DNA of 64,000 bases from Sunxiuqinia indica (GTDB taxonomy: Bacteria > Bacteroidota > Bacteroidia > Bacteroidales > Prolixibacteraceae), in assembly GCF_009847015.1 (NCBI RefSeq), contig NZ_WVEM01000005.1, positions 295,847-359,846 on the forward strand. Direction: 5' to 3'. A program made the position numbers and the translations under genes. Of this stretch, positions 49,366 to 57,463 are shown piece by piece. The notes beneath the pieces were generated by a model. That model ran no database searches, was not told the origin of the DNA, and saw only the letters and a list, made by a program, of their open reading frames with translations. Position 1 is the first letter of the stretch; every line of letters begins with the position of its first letter.

Positions 49366-51075
49366 ATGAAAATTCGTTTTCTAATATCTTTTGTTCTGAT
49401 TTCATCCATCATATTGGCTCAAGCCCCTGATCGAAACTACTTTCGACCACCTGTTGACATCCCTCTTATTTTATCGGGTAATTTCGGAGAACTTCGATCT
49501 AACCACTTTCACTCGGGCATTGACATCAAAACTCAGGGCAAAACCGGACTCCCGATATATGCTGCTGCCGACGGAGAAATTTCGCGAATAAAAATATCGC
49601 CCTACGGATTTGGGCTTGCACTTTATCTTGATCACCCGAATGGGCAAACGACTGTTTATGGACACTTATTGAGCTTTCGTGATGACATTCAGGAATATGC
49701 AAAGAACATTCAATATGAGCGTCAATCATTCGATGTTGACTTAGCTGTTCCCAAAGGAACATTCTCGGTAAACAAGGGCGACCAAATTGCTCTAAGTGGA
49801 AATACCGGTGGCTCCGGTGGCCCGCATCTCCATTTCGAGATACGCGATACCGACAGTCAACACCCTCTAAATCCCTTACTTTTCAATTTCCCGATTAAAG
49901 ATGAGATTAAACCAAAGATCTTATCAGCTGCAATTTATCCGCTAACGGATGATTCTCATGTGTATGGAAAAACACAAAAAACACTGATTGAAACAGTTTT
50001 TTACGACGGCGCTTACCATTTAAAAGGAAATCCGACTGTCCCTGTTTATGGAAATATTGGTTTTGGCCTCCAAACAATTGATTACCTTGACGGAAGCTGG
50101 AGCAAATGTGGCATCTACGAGATTAAGTTAAAAGTGGACAACCAGGCTATCTACTCCTTTCAAATGAATAAACTAAGCTTTGATGAAACCCGCTACCTAA
50201 ACAGCTACATCGATTATGATTATTACCGAACCAACTATAGAAGGCTACAAAAAAGCTGGGTTGAACCGGGAAACAAGTTGAGCAATTATCGGGAGCTGAT
50301 CAATGGAGGAATTGTCGATCTTTCGGATGGAGAGGTTCATGATATTGATTATGAAATTACAGACACGTACGGCAATAAAAGTACCCTTTCATTTCGCGTT
50401 CAATCGAAAAAGATGAACATTGTTCCAAAAGAAAGAAACGGTCAACTGATTTCGTATAAGCAAAAAACAACCATTGAAAAAGAGCAATTGAAAGCAGTTT
50501 TCGAGCCGGGCACTTTTTACTCCGATTTTTATCTGGACTTAGAAACCAAACCGGCCAACAATCTATATTACTCAAAGCTATACAAAATTCAAGATGATCA
50601 TCATCCGGTGCACCAGCACTATTCGTTAAAAATTAAAGCTGATGCTGTTCCACCAGAACTTCAGGACAAAGCATTGATTGCAGCCGTTAGCGAAAAAAGC
50701 GGTAGAAAATGGTCGATGGGTGGAAACTATGAAAATGGATGGATAACAGCACGCGTACGGCAGCTGGGAACTTTTGCGATTAGTGTCGATACTGTTGCTC
50801 CGACAATAAAACCACTCAGCATATACAATAACAGCCGGTTAACCGAGTCAAGCCGCATTCGCTTTAAAATAAGCGATGATTTTTCGGGAATCGCCAGCTA
50901 CAATGGACAGATTGATGGCAATTGGGTACTTTTTGAATACGATGCTAAAAATGCGTTGATTACTTATTACTTTGACAAAAAACGCTTCCAATTTGATCAA
51001 AAGCATGAGTTAAAACTTCGGGTGAAGGATGGTAAAGGAAATACAACTGAATACCTGGCCAGTTTTTACAAGTAA
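49366..51075 (+). CDS. Exported M23-family (LytM) metallopeptidase
   Basis: A 569-residue exported protein with signal peptide (FLISFVLISSIILAQA). The LytM zinc peptidase domain occupies about residues 25-165: HxxxD at H49-D53 (NHFHSGIDIKTQGK), GYGLALYLDH-like GFGLALYLDHPNGQ, VYGHL, and HLHFE with H154 and H156. The long C-terminal part is beta-rich and resembles immunoglobulin-like domains (DTVAPTIKPLSIYNN, SRIRFKISDDFSGIASYNGQ). It should cleave peptidoglycan cross-bridges or regulate amidases. The Ig-like tail is typical for Bacteroidota members. Confidence 0.9.
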   Translation: MKIRFLISFVLISSIILAQAPDRNYFRPPVDIPLILSGNFGELRSNHFHSGIDIKTQGKTGLPIYAAADGEISRIKISPYGFGLALYLDHPNGQTTVYGHLLSFRDDIQEYAKNIQYERQSFDVDLAVPKGTFSVNKGDQIALSGNTGGSGGPHLHFEIRDTDSQHPLNPLLFNFPIKDEIKPKILSAAIYPLTDDSHVYGKTQKTLIETVFYDGAYHLKGNPTVPVYGNIGFGLQTIDYLDGSWSKCGIYEIKLKVDNQAIYSFQMNKLSFDETRYLNSYIDYDYYRTNYRRLQKSWVEPGNKLSNYRELINGGIVDLSDGEVHDIDYEITDTYGNKSTLSFRVQSKKMNIVPKERNGQLISYKQKTTIEKEQLKAVFEPGTFYSDFYLDLETKPANNLYYSKLYKIQDDHHPVHQHYSLKIKADAVPPELQDKALIAAVSEKSGRKWSMGGNYENGWITARVRQLGTFAISVDTVAPTIKPLSIYNNSRLTESSRIRFKISDDFSGIASYNGQIDGNWVLFEYDAKNALITYYFDKKRFQFDQKHELKLRVKDGKGNTTEYLASFYK

Positions 51076-51161
51076 CAAAAACTATCGAACATTTAATTTC
51101 AATAGTCGACACGATAAGAGAAAAATAGAAGCTAAAGAAGTGGATTACTTGCAATTACTTT

Positions 51162-51189
51162 TTGTGGGTAAAAAAACGTTTTAACTTTG
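51162..51189 (+). promoter_or_regulatory. Promoter of fabD
   Basis: TTG, 17 bases, then TAACTTTG (exact TAnnTTTG match), ending 29 bases before the ATG. The spacer is shorter than the usual 19-20. Confidence 0.5.
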
Positions 51190-51218
51190 TCGCCAAATTT
51201 TAACTAAATGTTTTTACG

Positions 51219-52106
51219 ATGAAAGCATATGTATTTCCAGGGCAAGGTGCCCAGTTTTCCGGAATGGGAAAAGACCTGTACGAAAACTCGCCACTTGCCA
51301 AAGAACTATTTGATAAAGCCAATGAAATACTTGGTTTCAATATTACCGATATCATGTTCGAAGGCTCGGCCGACGACCTGAAACAAACGAAAGTTACACA
51401 ACCCGCCATTTTTCTGCACTCGGTTATTCTGGCTAAAACATTGAAAGAATTTAAGCCTGAAATGGTTGCCGGCCACTCATTGGGTGAATTTTCAGCCTTG
51501 GTTGCCAATGGCGCGATGAACTTTGAAGACGGTTTAAAATTGGTTTCGCAACGCGCCATTGCTATGCAGAAAGCCTGCGAAGTGGAGCCTTCAACAATGG
51601 CAGCCATTGTTGGGTTGGAAGACGCGATTGTTGAAGAGGTTTGTGCATCAATTGACGATGTTGTGGTACCGGCCAATTACAACTGCCCCGGACAGCTGGT
51701 TATTTCCGGCTCAATCTCAGGAATTGACAAAGCATGCGAGTTGCTGACTGAAAAAGGCGCCAAACGTGCCTTAAAATTACCTGTCGGCGGAGCATTTCAC
51801 TCACCACTGATGGAACCTGCTCGCGAAGAACTGGCAGCTGCCATTAAAGCAACGACCTTTAATAAGCCAATTTGTGCGGTGTACCAAAACGTAAATGCCA
51901 AGCCGGTTACTGATCCTGAAACCATCAAGGAAAACCTGATCGCGCAGCTCACTGCTCCGGTAAAATGGACTCAAACAGCGCAAAATATGATTGCTGATGG
52001 CGCTACATTATTTACCGAAATTGGCCCGGGCAAAGTATTGCAAGGACTGATCAAGAAAGTTGATCGCCAGGCACAAACTGCCGGAGTCAACAACTTCGAA
52101 GGCTAA
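51219..52106 (+). CDS. fabD: Malonyl-CoA:ACP transacylase
   Basis: Loads malonyl groups on acyl carrier protein for fatty acid synthesis. The 295-residue protein begins AYVFPGQGAQFSGMGKDLY; the nucleophile serine is in GHSLGEFSALVA, the catalytic His in PVGGAFHSPLM, and TEIGPGKVLQGL lies near the C-terminus. Single gene with its own promoter and terminator, not in a fab cluster. Confidence 0.96.
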   Translation: MKAYVFPGQGAQFSGMGKDLYENSPLAKELFDKANEILGFNITDIMFEGSADDLKQTKVTQPAIFLHSVILAKTLKEFKPEMVAGHSLGEFSALVANGAMNFEDGLKLVSQRAIAMQKACEVEPSTMAAIVGLEDAIVEEVCASIDDVVVPANYNCPGQLVISGSISGIDKACELLTEKGAKRALKLPVGGAFHSPLMEPAREELAAAIKATTFNKPICAVYQNVNAKPVTDPETIKENLIAQLTAPVKWTQTAQNMIADGATLFTEIGPGKVLQGLIKKVDRQAQTAGVNNFEG

Positions 52107-52132
52107 TTATTAGCTCACAATATTTAACAGAA

Positions 52133-52161
52133 AAGCTGCATGACAACCATGCGGCTTTTTT
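52133..52161 (+). terminator. Terminator after fabD
   Basis: Ten-bp stem AAGCTGCATG / CATGCGGCTT (one G-T pair), five-base loop, T6. Confidence 0.9.
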
Positions 52162-52474
52162 ATTTTGGAAAGAACAGGATATCAAACTCTTCGGTATCTT
52201 CTTTCTCCTTTAACTTAAAATAACCAGAATCAACAATTTTCAATTTTCGTTTCTGTGCTGCACCAACCAGGTTCTTTTTGATATCATCTGATTCTTTTTG
52301 ATCGACTTCAGTATTTAAATACAGCTTTAAATTCTCTGGATTCTCATCGTCAAACTGAAACATAAAAGCGGTATGTTCAACAAATACCAGATCATCATAA
52401 GCGTATGAAACATCGTTTCCAATTTCTTCCAACATCATCTTTACTTCTGCTAACGGACGGAATGCAATAGTCAT
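52160..52474 (-). CDS. Conserved-looking small cytosolic protein, function unknown
   Basis: A 104-residue acidic protein (MTIAFRPLAEVKMMLEEIG at the start, FKLKEKEDTEEFDILFFPK at the end) with alternating charge and no known motif. Its repeat-free alpha/beta pattern and lack of signal peptide suggest a cytosolic role. The ATG start is preferred over a TTG eight codons upstream, because a TAACTTTG promoter element overlaps that TTG. No operon partner. Confidence 0.6.
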   Translation of the reverse strand: MTIAFRPLAEVKMMLEEIGNDVSYAYDDLVFVEHTAFMFQFDDENPENLKLYLNTEVDQKESDDIKKNLVGAAQKRKLKIVDSGYFKLKEKEDTEEFDILFFPK

Positions 52475-52495
52475 AATTTTTCGATTAAATTTCCA

Positions 52496-52503
52496 CAAAG
52501 TTA
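52496..52503 (-). promoter_or_regulatory. -7 promoter element of the small unknown gene
   Basis: TAACTTTG on the minus strand, exact TAnnTTTG match, 22 bases upstream of the chosen ATG. Confidence 0.5.
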
Positions 52504-52558
52504 TTTCGCGATTTTTTTTCAGGTTTTGGTTCGACAGTGATTTAGTATAGCTGAGTCG

Positions 52559-52999
52559 CTAGGCAGAACAACTGGTTGATGAACAGCTTTCGGTTGTAGA
52601 ACAGCTGCTGCTTGTTGAGCAACTACTGCACGATGATCCGCAAGATGAGGCAGTTTCAACATCGGCCGGATCGTAAAGAGCAAGCTCTCCCCGCTTCAAC
52701 CGATCGATATTTTCCTCAACCAGGTTGCTATCGGGGCGATAAACAGTAATCTCATTGTCGTGCAAAATTTTGTAAGCCATTGGCCTTACATTCGGACTGA
52801 TAATCGCTTTAATCGCTCCTTCGCCATCATCTTTTCGCAAATCCAATCCAAAGCGTTCCATCAAGTCCGACTTGGAAAAATACACTGTTTGATCGCTGTT
52901 CATATCAAACAGACAATAAAAGTTTGCTTTATAGAAATCATCAGCCAAAAAATGGGTTAATTGGGAACTTTGTCCCATCACCGGAATACATACCTTCAT
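52559..52999 (-). CDS. NifX/NafY-like (dinitrogenase FeMo-cofactor biosynthesis fold) protein with Cys/Ser-rich tail
   Basis: A 146-residue protein. The first 115 residues resemble the NifX/NifB-C-terminal fold that carries iron-sulphur or FeMo-cofactor precursors (VCIPVMGQSSQLTHFLADDF at the start, then YCLFDMN, and KAIISPNVRPMAYKILHDNEITVY). The last 29 or so residues are a striking low-complexity tail in which six cysteines alternate with Ser and Thr (SSCGSSCSSCSTSSSC then STTESCSSTSC). No nif genes are near. Binding of metal or an iron-sulphur cluster by the tail is an inference. Confidence 0.75.
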   Translation of the reverse strand: MKVCIPVMGQSSQLTHFLADDFYKANFYCLFDMNSDQTVYFSKSDLMERFGLDLRKDDGEGAIKAIISPNVRPMAYKILHDNEITVYRPDSNLVEENIDRLKRGELALYDPADVETASSCGSSCSSCSTSSSCSTTESCSSTSCSA

Positions 53000-53131
53000 A
53001 ATCGTTCATTTTCAGTTCAACATTCACTAAATTTCACTCGTCAACTATATTCCGACCATCAATTACAATTGCCATTCCGAAAAAACGACCTCACTCAAAA
53101 CGAAGAAGATAGCATTTTTCCGAACACGAGA

Positions 53132-53151
53132 ATCCTACATTTTTGTAGGAT
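53132..53151. repeat. Perfect short hairpin in the intergenic region
   Basis: ATCCTACA / TGTAGGAT stem of 8 bp with a four-T loop. No T-run follows, so it is not an evident terminator. Confidence 0.4.
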
Positions 53152-53178
53152 GAAATTACGTATATGTATGAAACGAAC

Positions 53179-53280
53179 ATGAATTTTAAGATGCAAAAAT
53201 TCGCAAACAAGCATATTAAAATTCATCGTGAGTTCTATCGAATGCAATTGAAAACTAAAAATTTTAATGAGATGAAATGA
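53179..53280 (+). repeat. Dispersed repeat with a short open frame (copy 1)
   Basis: A 33-codon frame (MNFKMQKFANKHIKIHREFY.. to ..NFNEMK) whose last 48 bases before the stop match 39 of 48 bases with a second copy at 61321-61368; the encoded EFYRMQLKTKNFNEMK and EFHRIPLKILNYNEMK share 10 of 16 residues. The frame is against its neighbours. It may be a repeat sequence, with translation unproven. Confidence 0.5.
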
Positions 53281-53292
53281 GAAATAAACCAA

Positions 53293-56286
53293 CTACTCGT
53301 TCAGCCCATTTTGCTTGATCAAAGCTTGTCGGGAACGTCCATCCATTAAGATGCTCAGGTCATGGTCAAACTGCACGTGTTTTACGAATTTCAACTCCTC
53401 AATCACCTTCTGATTGTTTAGCACATCAATATTGATTTTTTCTTCTTCCGAGTTGTGCTTCACCGCAAAATAGCCAACGTTCATTGAAGTTACATTGTGG
53501 AAAAAGTGCGATCCCAAGGAACCATCCAATGGAAAATCAGGCAAGCCCATTTCTACGATAATACGGGCTCTGGATATTTGCGACCACACGACCGGAATTC
53601 CGGTAAACTGGTCTTTAGTACCCCAACGCCCGGGTCCAATCAGAATGTACTCCTTTCCTTCAGCATCCATCTTTTTATTCATGTGATGAATTTCCTGAGC
53701 AATTGCTTTGGTTTGCATTTTATCAAATTTGTCAGGATCGACAAAAATCACATCGCGAACACCAAACACCTCACCGTTACCCATTCCCTGTTTCGCAAAA
53801 AGCACAACCTTTTCCAGGTTAACCTCCCCCAAATCAATATGTAATTCTTCTTCCCGCCTGATTAGTGGTTTTATCTGCAATAAATAAAACGTTGGCAACC
53901 CACCATCTCCCTTACTTAGGTCAACGGCATACTCCATTTCAACAGGCGACCCCATCGCTTCGCGGAACAAGCGCAGCAAAAACTGCAAGGTGTCAGCCAA
54001 CGGCACATAGTTATACTTTAAGATATTGGCAAAATCAATAACACGCGGTCCTTTCAGATTGAGCCCCGGAACGAGATCATCATTCTCAGCATCATAAACA
54101 GAGGCACAATGCTGCAGAAAATCATCATCGTCAGCATTTCGAATCCTGATTTTTGTAATGGCTGCATCTTCACCATCGGCAATTATATTTGCGTCGGGAT
54201 GAGACATGTCTACCGCATAAAACTCTTTTTGGGAATCGCGTACCTGGTCGCGAACAGTTGTTGGGTTGATGGTTGGATACTTAGGACAAAAGCGAAATGC
54301 CTGCTCTCCGCCAACCACATACATCCCCAGACCAACCGCTGCCACTGCAAAACCATCTTCGGGCTCCATGTATGCTACCGGGTAATAATTGTACGATTGC
54401 GCCACACCACTAATCGAAGGGTAATATTTTTTATCGTGCTCGTGCCCCACCACCTTTTGGATGATAACCGCCATCTTTTCCTCTTCAATTTTATAGTTTA
54501 CGGCATCAAAATAGGCGACCGCTGAGTCGGTAAAGATACTGGCATAAACCAGCTTGATCGCATTCACCAATTGATTGAAACGAACAAATTTATCGGGATG
54601 ATTATTCGGCAACAAGTAAGTTGAATAAACCCCCGAAAAAGGCTGGAGGAGCGAATCTTCGAACAACCCGGAGGAACGGACAGCAAGCGGTCCCTGCATG
54701 ACTTCAATGTAACGAAACAACTTCGCTTTTAATCCTTCGCTCAGGTGCGAATCCAAAAACATAGTTTTGATATGTTCGTAATCGTTGTTGCTGTATATCT
54801 CGTCGTAAAGGTTGTTGAGCTCTAAGAATTTATCAAATTCGATGGCTCCGATAACTGCCGTGGCCGGAATGCGGATATTGATTTCAGGAATGATTTTTTT
54901 GAAATCGATGTTTTCGATAAAATTACTCATGAAAGCCATTCCACGTCCTTTTCCTCCCAATGATCCTTTCCCCAAACGAACGATGTAACGGTCGCTGTCA
55001 ACAATTGCGGGATCAAAATTAATAATGCGCCCCCGCATTTGCTTCACCCGAACATCCTCAAAAACCCTCAAACAAAAGCTCCGCAGCTTTTCAGTACCTC
55101 TAAAGTCTTCGAAGCGATAGGGCAACAACCGTTCGGCAATATTGATCTCGCCACGAGCCATCAGCCAGGTTGAAAAAGAATTACGCTTTCCGTGATAGGA
55201 AAGTGCTTCGTCCGGAATCAGCTTAAACATTTCCTGAAATTCCTGAAGGTTGCGAGCCACCATAATTGGATTTCCGGCCAAATCTTTAAACACAAAACTC
55301 CCAAAGCCCAATCGCTTGTAAATGAAATTATGAATGTCCATCGATAAGCTTTCGGAGTTTTTGTCGATAAACTCAGCATCAATTTCTTTTGCTCGTGCAG
55401 CATTCGACACGTCGTGACTTTGCAGCAAAAGTGGCACCGGAAAACGAAGAATCTGCTTCACGTATTTCAAAAGTTCTACGCCAGCCTCGGCGTCATCAAC
55501 TCCATTTCGGGAAAATTTCACATCTGAAATCACACTCAGCAAATAATCCCGGTACTTGTTAATCACTTCAATCGCGTCTTCGTAAGTACTTACCAAAATA
55601 ACCTTTGGCCGGGCGCGCATTTTCAGGATCATGTGTAAGTCATCAGCCGACTCGTCCTGCACCAGGTTCTGGGTTTGAGTCATGATGTTGGTATACAGCA
55701 TGGGCAAATAACGGGAATAATACTGAATAGAATCTTCCACCAGCAACAGCACCCGCACATTCCCGTTTTTAATATCGGCTTCGATATTCTTTTTATCTTC
55801 AATGTACTTGATCATCGCCATGAACACATTGGAATTTCCGTTCCACACAAACACCCGGTCGATTGATTCAAACTGATTAGCTGTTTCCTGAAAGTAACGC
55901 AAATCGGCATTGTTGTTCACCAGCAAAAGTTTCGGGATGAGCTTATTCGCATCGTGCAGGACATCGGCCATCTTCACCGGAATATCCTTATCAACACCAA
56001 CCATAATAATAATGAGATCGAAATCGCGGTCGTTAACCATCTTCAGTGCATCAACCTCCGAATTGACGCTTGTAAAACGCGGATACGTATAGAGGTTGAG
56101 TTGAAGAAACTCGCCAAAAATCTTGTCGGTAAACTGCCCCTCGCGAACAATGGAATAGCTATCATACAAGGTTGCCACCAGCAGCACCTCCTTAACCTTG
56201 GTTGGCATTAGCTCTTCAAAAATATCGCGGTCGCTCTTTTTGCGCTTGTAGATTGATGAAAGGGAGATATCATCTAAATTTTCCAT
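53293..56286 (-). CDS. Receiver-like/PPDK N-terminal domain fusion protein
   Basis: A 997-residue multi-domain protein. Residues about 31-165 and 176-330 look like two receiver or Rossmann-like domains (EVLLVATLYDSYSIV, then DFDLIIIMVGVDKD; later VRVLLLVEDSIQYYSRYLPM). From about residue 430 comes the ATP-grasp nucleotide-binding domain of the pyruvate phosphate dikinase/PEP synthase family: RLGKGSLGGKGRGMAF, QGPLAVRSSGLFEDS near residue 528 and TFYLLQIKPLI near 802. The swivelling phosphohistidine domain and PEP-binding barrel are missing, so it cannot be an ordinary PEP synthase. The role is unknown; a signalling or phosphotransfer function is inferred. Monocistronic. Confidence 0.8.
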   Translation of the reverse strand: MENLDDISLSSIYKRKKSDRDIFEELMPTKVKEVLLVATLYDSYSIVREGQFTDKIFGEFLQLNLYTYPRFTSVNSEVDALKMVNDRDFDLIIIMVGVDKDIPVKMADVLHDANKLIPKLLLVNNNADLRYFQETANQFESIDRVFVWNGNSNVFMAMIKYIEDKKNIEADIKNGNVRVLLLVEDSIQYYSRYLPMLYTNIMTQTQNLVQDESADDLHMILKMRARPKVILVSTYEDAIEVINKYRDYLLSVISDVKFSRNGVDDAEAGVELLKYVKQILRFPVPLLLQSHDVSNAARAKEIDAEFIDKNSESLSMDIHNFIYKRLGFGSFVFKDLAGNPIMVARNLQEFQEMFKLIPDEALSYHGKRNSFSTWLMARGEINIAERLLPYRFEDFRGTEKLRSFCLRVFEDVRVKQMRGRIINFDPAIVDSDRYIVRLGKGSLGGKGRGMAFMSNFIENIDFKKIIPEINIRIPATAVIGAIEFDKFLELNNLYDEIYSNNDYEHIKTMFLDSHLSEGLKAKLFRYIEVMQGPLAVRSSGLFEDSLLQPFSGVYSTYLLPNNHPDKFVRFNQLVNAIKLVYASIFTDSAVAYFDAVNYKIEEEKMAVIIQKVVGHEHDKKYYPSISGVAQSYNYYPVAYMEPEDGFAVAAVGLGMYVVGGEQAFRFCPKYPTINPTTVRDQVRDSQKEFYAVDMSHPDANIIADGEDAAITKIRIRNADDDDFLQHCASVYDAENDDLVPGLNLKGPRVIDFANILKYNYVPLADTLQFLLRLFREAMGSPVEMEYAVDLSKGDGGLPTFYLLQIKPLIRREEELHIDLGEVNLEKVVLFAKQGMGNGEVFGVRDVIFVDPDKFDKMQTKAIAQEIHHMNKKMDAEGKEYILIGPGRWGTKDQFTGIPVVWSQISRARIIVEMGLPDFPLDGSLGSHFFHNVTSMNVGYFAVKHNSEEEKINIDVLNNQKVIEELKFVKHVQFDHDLSILMDGRSRQALIKQNGLNE

Positions 56287-56332
56287 GTGAAAGAATTTTC
56301 CATGAAATTATGAAAAATCCGCTTGACCCAAC

Positions 56333-56363
56333 AAAAAAAGGAAGCCGAAGCCTCCTTTTTAAA
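56333..56363 (-). terminator. Terminator downstream of korB
   Basis: Stem AAGGAGGC / GCTTCCTT closed by a TTCG tetraloop on the minus strand, then T7. It lies 20 bases after the korB stop. Confidence 0.9.
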
Positions 56364-56383
56364 AACATATTGTTGTGTAATTT

Positions 56384-57460
56384 CTATTCTAGAATAGGAC
56401 ATTTCTTTTTAAAGAAAGGTACCGGATCGCTACTTCCTGGTTCATCTACTTCCCAGGTATTTCCTGATTTCAACAACTCATCGACATTGTTTACTCTACG
56501 TGTTGCTGAAACTTCGGCGACTTGCTTTTCCAGTTCCTGATCGTAAACAGGAGCATCAACTGCACGAATAACTCCCATGGCAATTGGAAAATCAGGCATA
56601 CTCATATTGATCAGTTGCATGTGCAGATACGGATCTACTTCTTTGGCATCATGAACAAGTATGTCGTCCTCGGTTACACCATTTTCGCCAATAACAGCCA
56701 CCTTCAAACGGCCTTTTTCAACAATCAGTCCTTTTTCGTTATCGTGCCCAAAACGCATTGGTTTGCCATGCTCCAAAAATAATTGACGCTCTGCACGATG
56801 TTTTGGATCTGCAATCTGTGCATGAATTCCATCGTTGAAAATGACACAATTTTGCAGAACCTCGACAATGGAAGTTCCCTGGTGTTTTGCAGCTTCGGCA
56901 AAAACAAGCTGGTTGTGTTTTACATTTGAATCAACGGCACGGGCAAAGAACGTTCCGCGTGCACCCAACACCAATTGTCCGGGAACAAATGAATCTTCGA
57001 TGGTTCCGTTTGGTGAAGTTTTCGTCACAAACCCACGATCAGTTGTTGGCGAGTACTGTCCTTTCGTCAATCCGTAAATCTTATTATTGAAAAGAATTAC
57101 ATTCAAATCGATGTTACGACGTATGGTGTGGATAAAGTGGTTTCCACCAATGGCCAATGAATCACCATCGCCGGTAATCACCCAAACGCTCAAATCAGGA
57201 TTTGCACTTTTCACACCCGAAGCAATGGCTGCCGCACGACCGTGAATGGAGTGAAATCCATAAGTACTCATATAATATGGGAAACGAGACGAACAGCCAA
57301 TACCGGAAATTACGGCAAACTTTTCATGAGGAACGTTCATGTCGGCCATGGTACGCTGAACGGCATTCATAATCGCGTAATCACCACAACCGGGACACCA
57401 GCGAACTTCGTTTTCGCTCTTAAAATCTTTCAATGTATATTGTAAATCTATATTGCTCAT
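56384..57460 (-). CDS. korB: 2-oxoglutarate:ferredoxin oxidoreductase, beta subunit
   Basis: Thiamine-pyrophosphate subunit of the enzyme that turns 2-oxoglutarate plus CoA into succinyl-CoA, CO2 and reduced ferredoxin. The 358 residues show RWCPGCGDYAIMNAVQ (cluster/TPP region), GIGCSSRFPYYM, the TPP-binding GDGDSLAIGGNHFIHTIRR with LFNNKIYGLTKGQ, and SPTTDRGFVTKTSP. It lies four bases after korA's stop and ends at a terminator. It could equally act on other 2-oxoacids; KorA pairing makes 2-oxoglutarate likely. Confidence 0.92.
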   Translation of the reverse strand: MSNIDLQYTLKDFKSENEVRWCPGCGDYAIMNAVQRTMADMNVPHEKFAVISGIGCSSRFPYYMSTYGFHSIHGRAAAIASGVKSANPDLSVWVITGDGDSLAIGGNHFIHTIRRNIDLNVILFNNKIYGLTKGQYSPTTDRGFVTKTSPNGTIEDSFVPGQLVLGARGTFFARAVDSNVKHNQLVFAEAAKHQGTSIVEVLQNCVIFNDGIHAQIADPKHRAERQLFLEHGKPMRFGHDNEKGLIVEKGRLKVAVIGENGVTEDDILVHDAKEVDPYLHMQLINMSMPDFPIAMGVIRAVDAPVYDQELEKQVAEVSATRRVNNVDELLKSGNTWEVDEPGSSDPVPFFKKKCPILE

Positions 57461-57463
57461 GTC

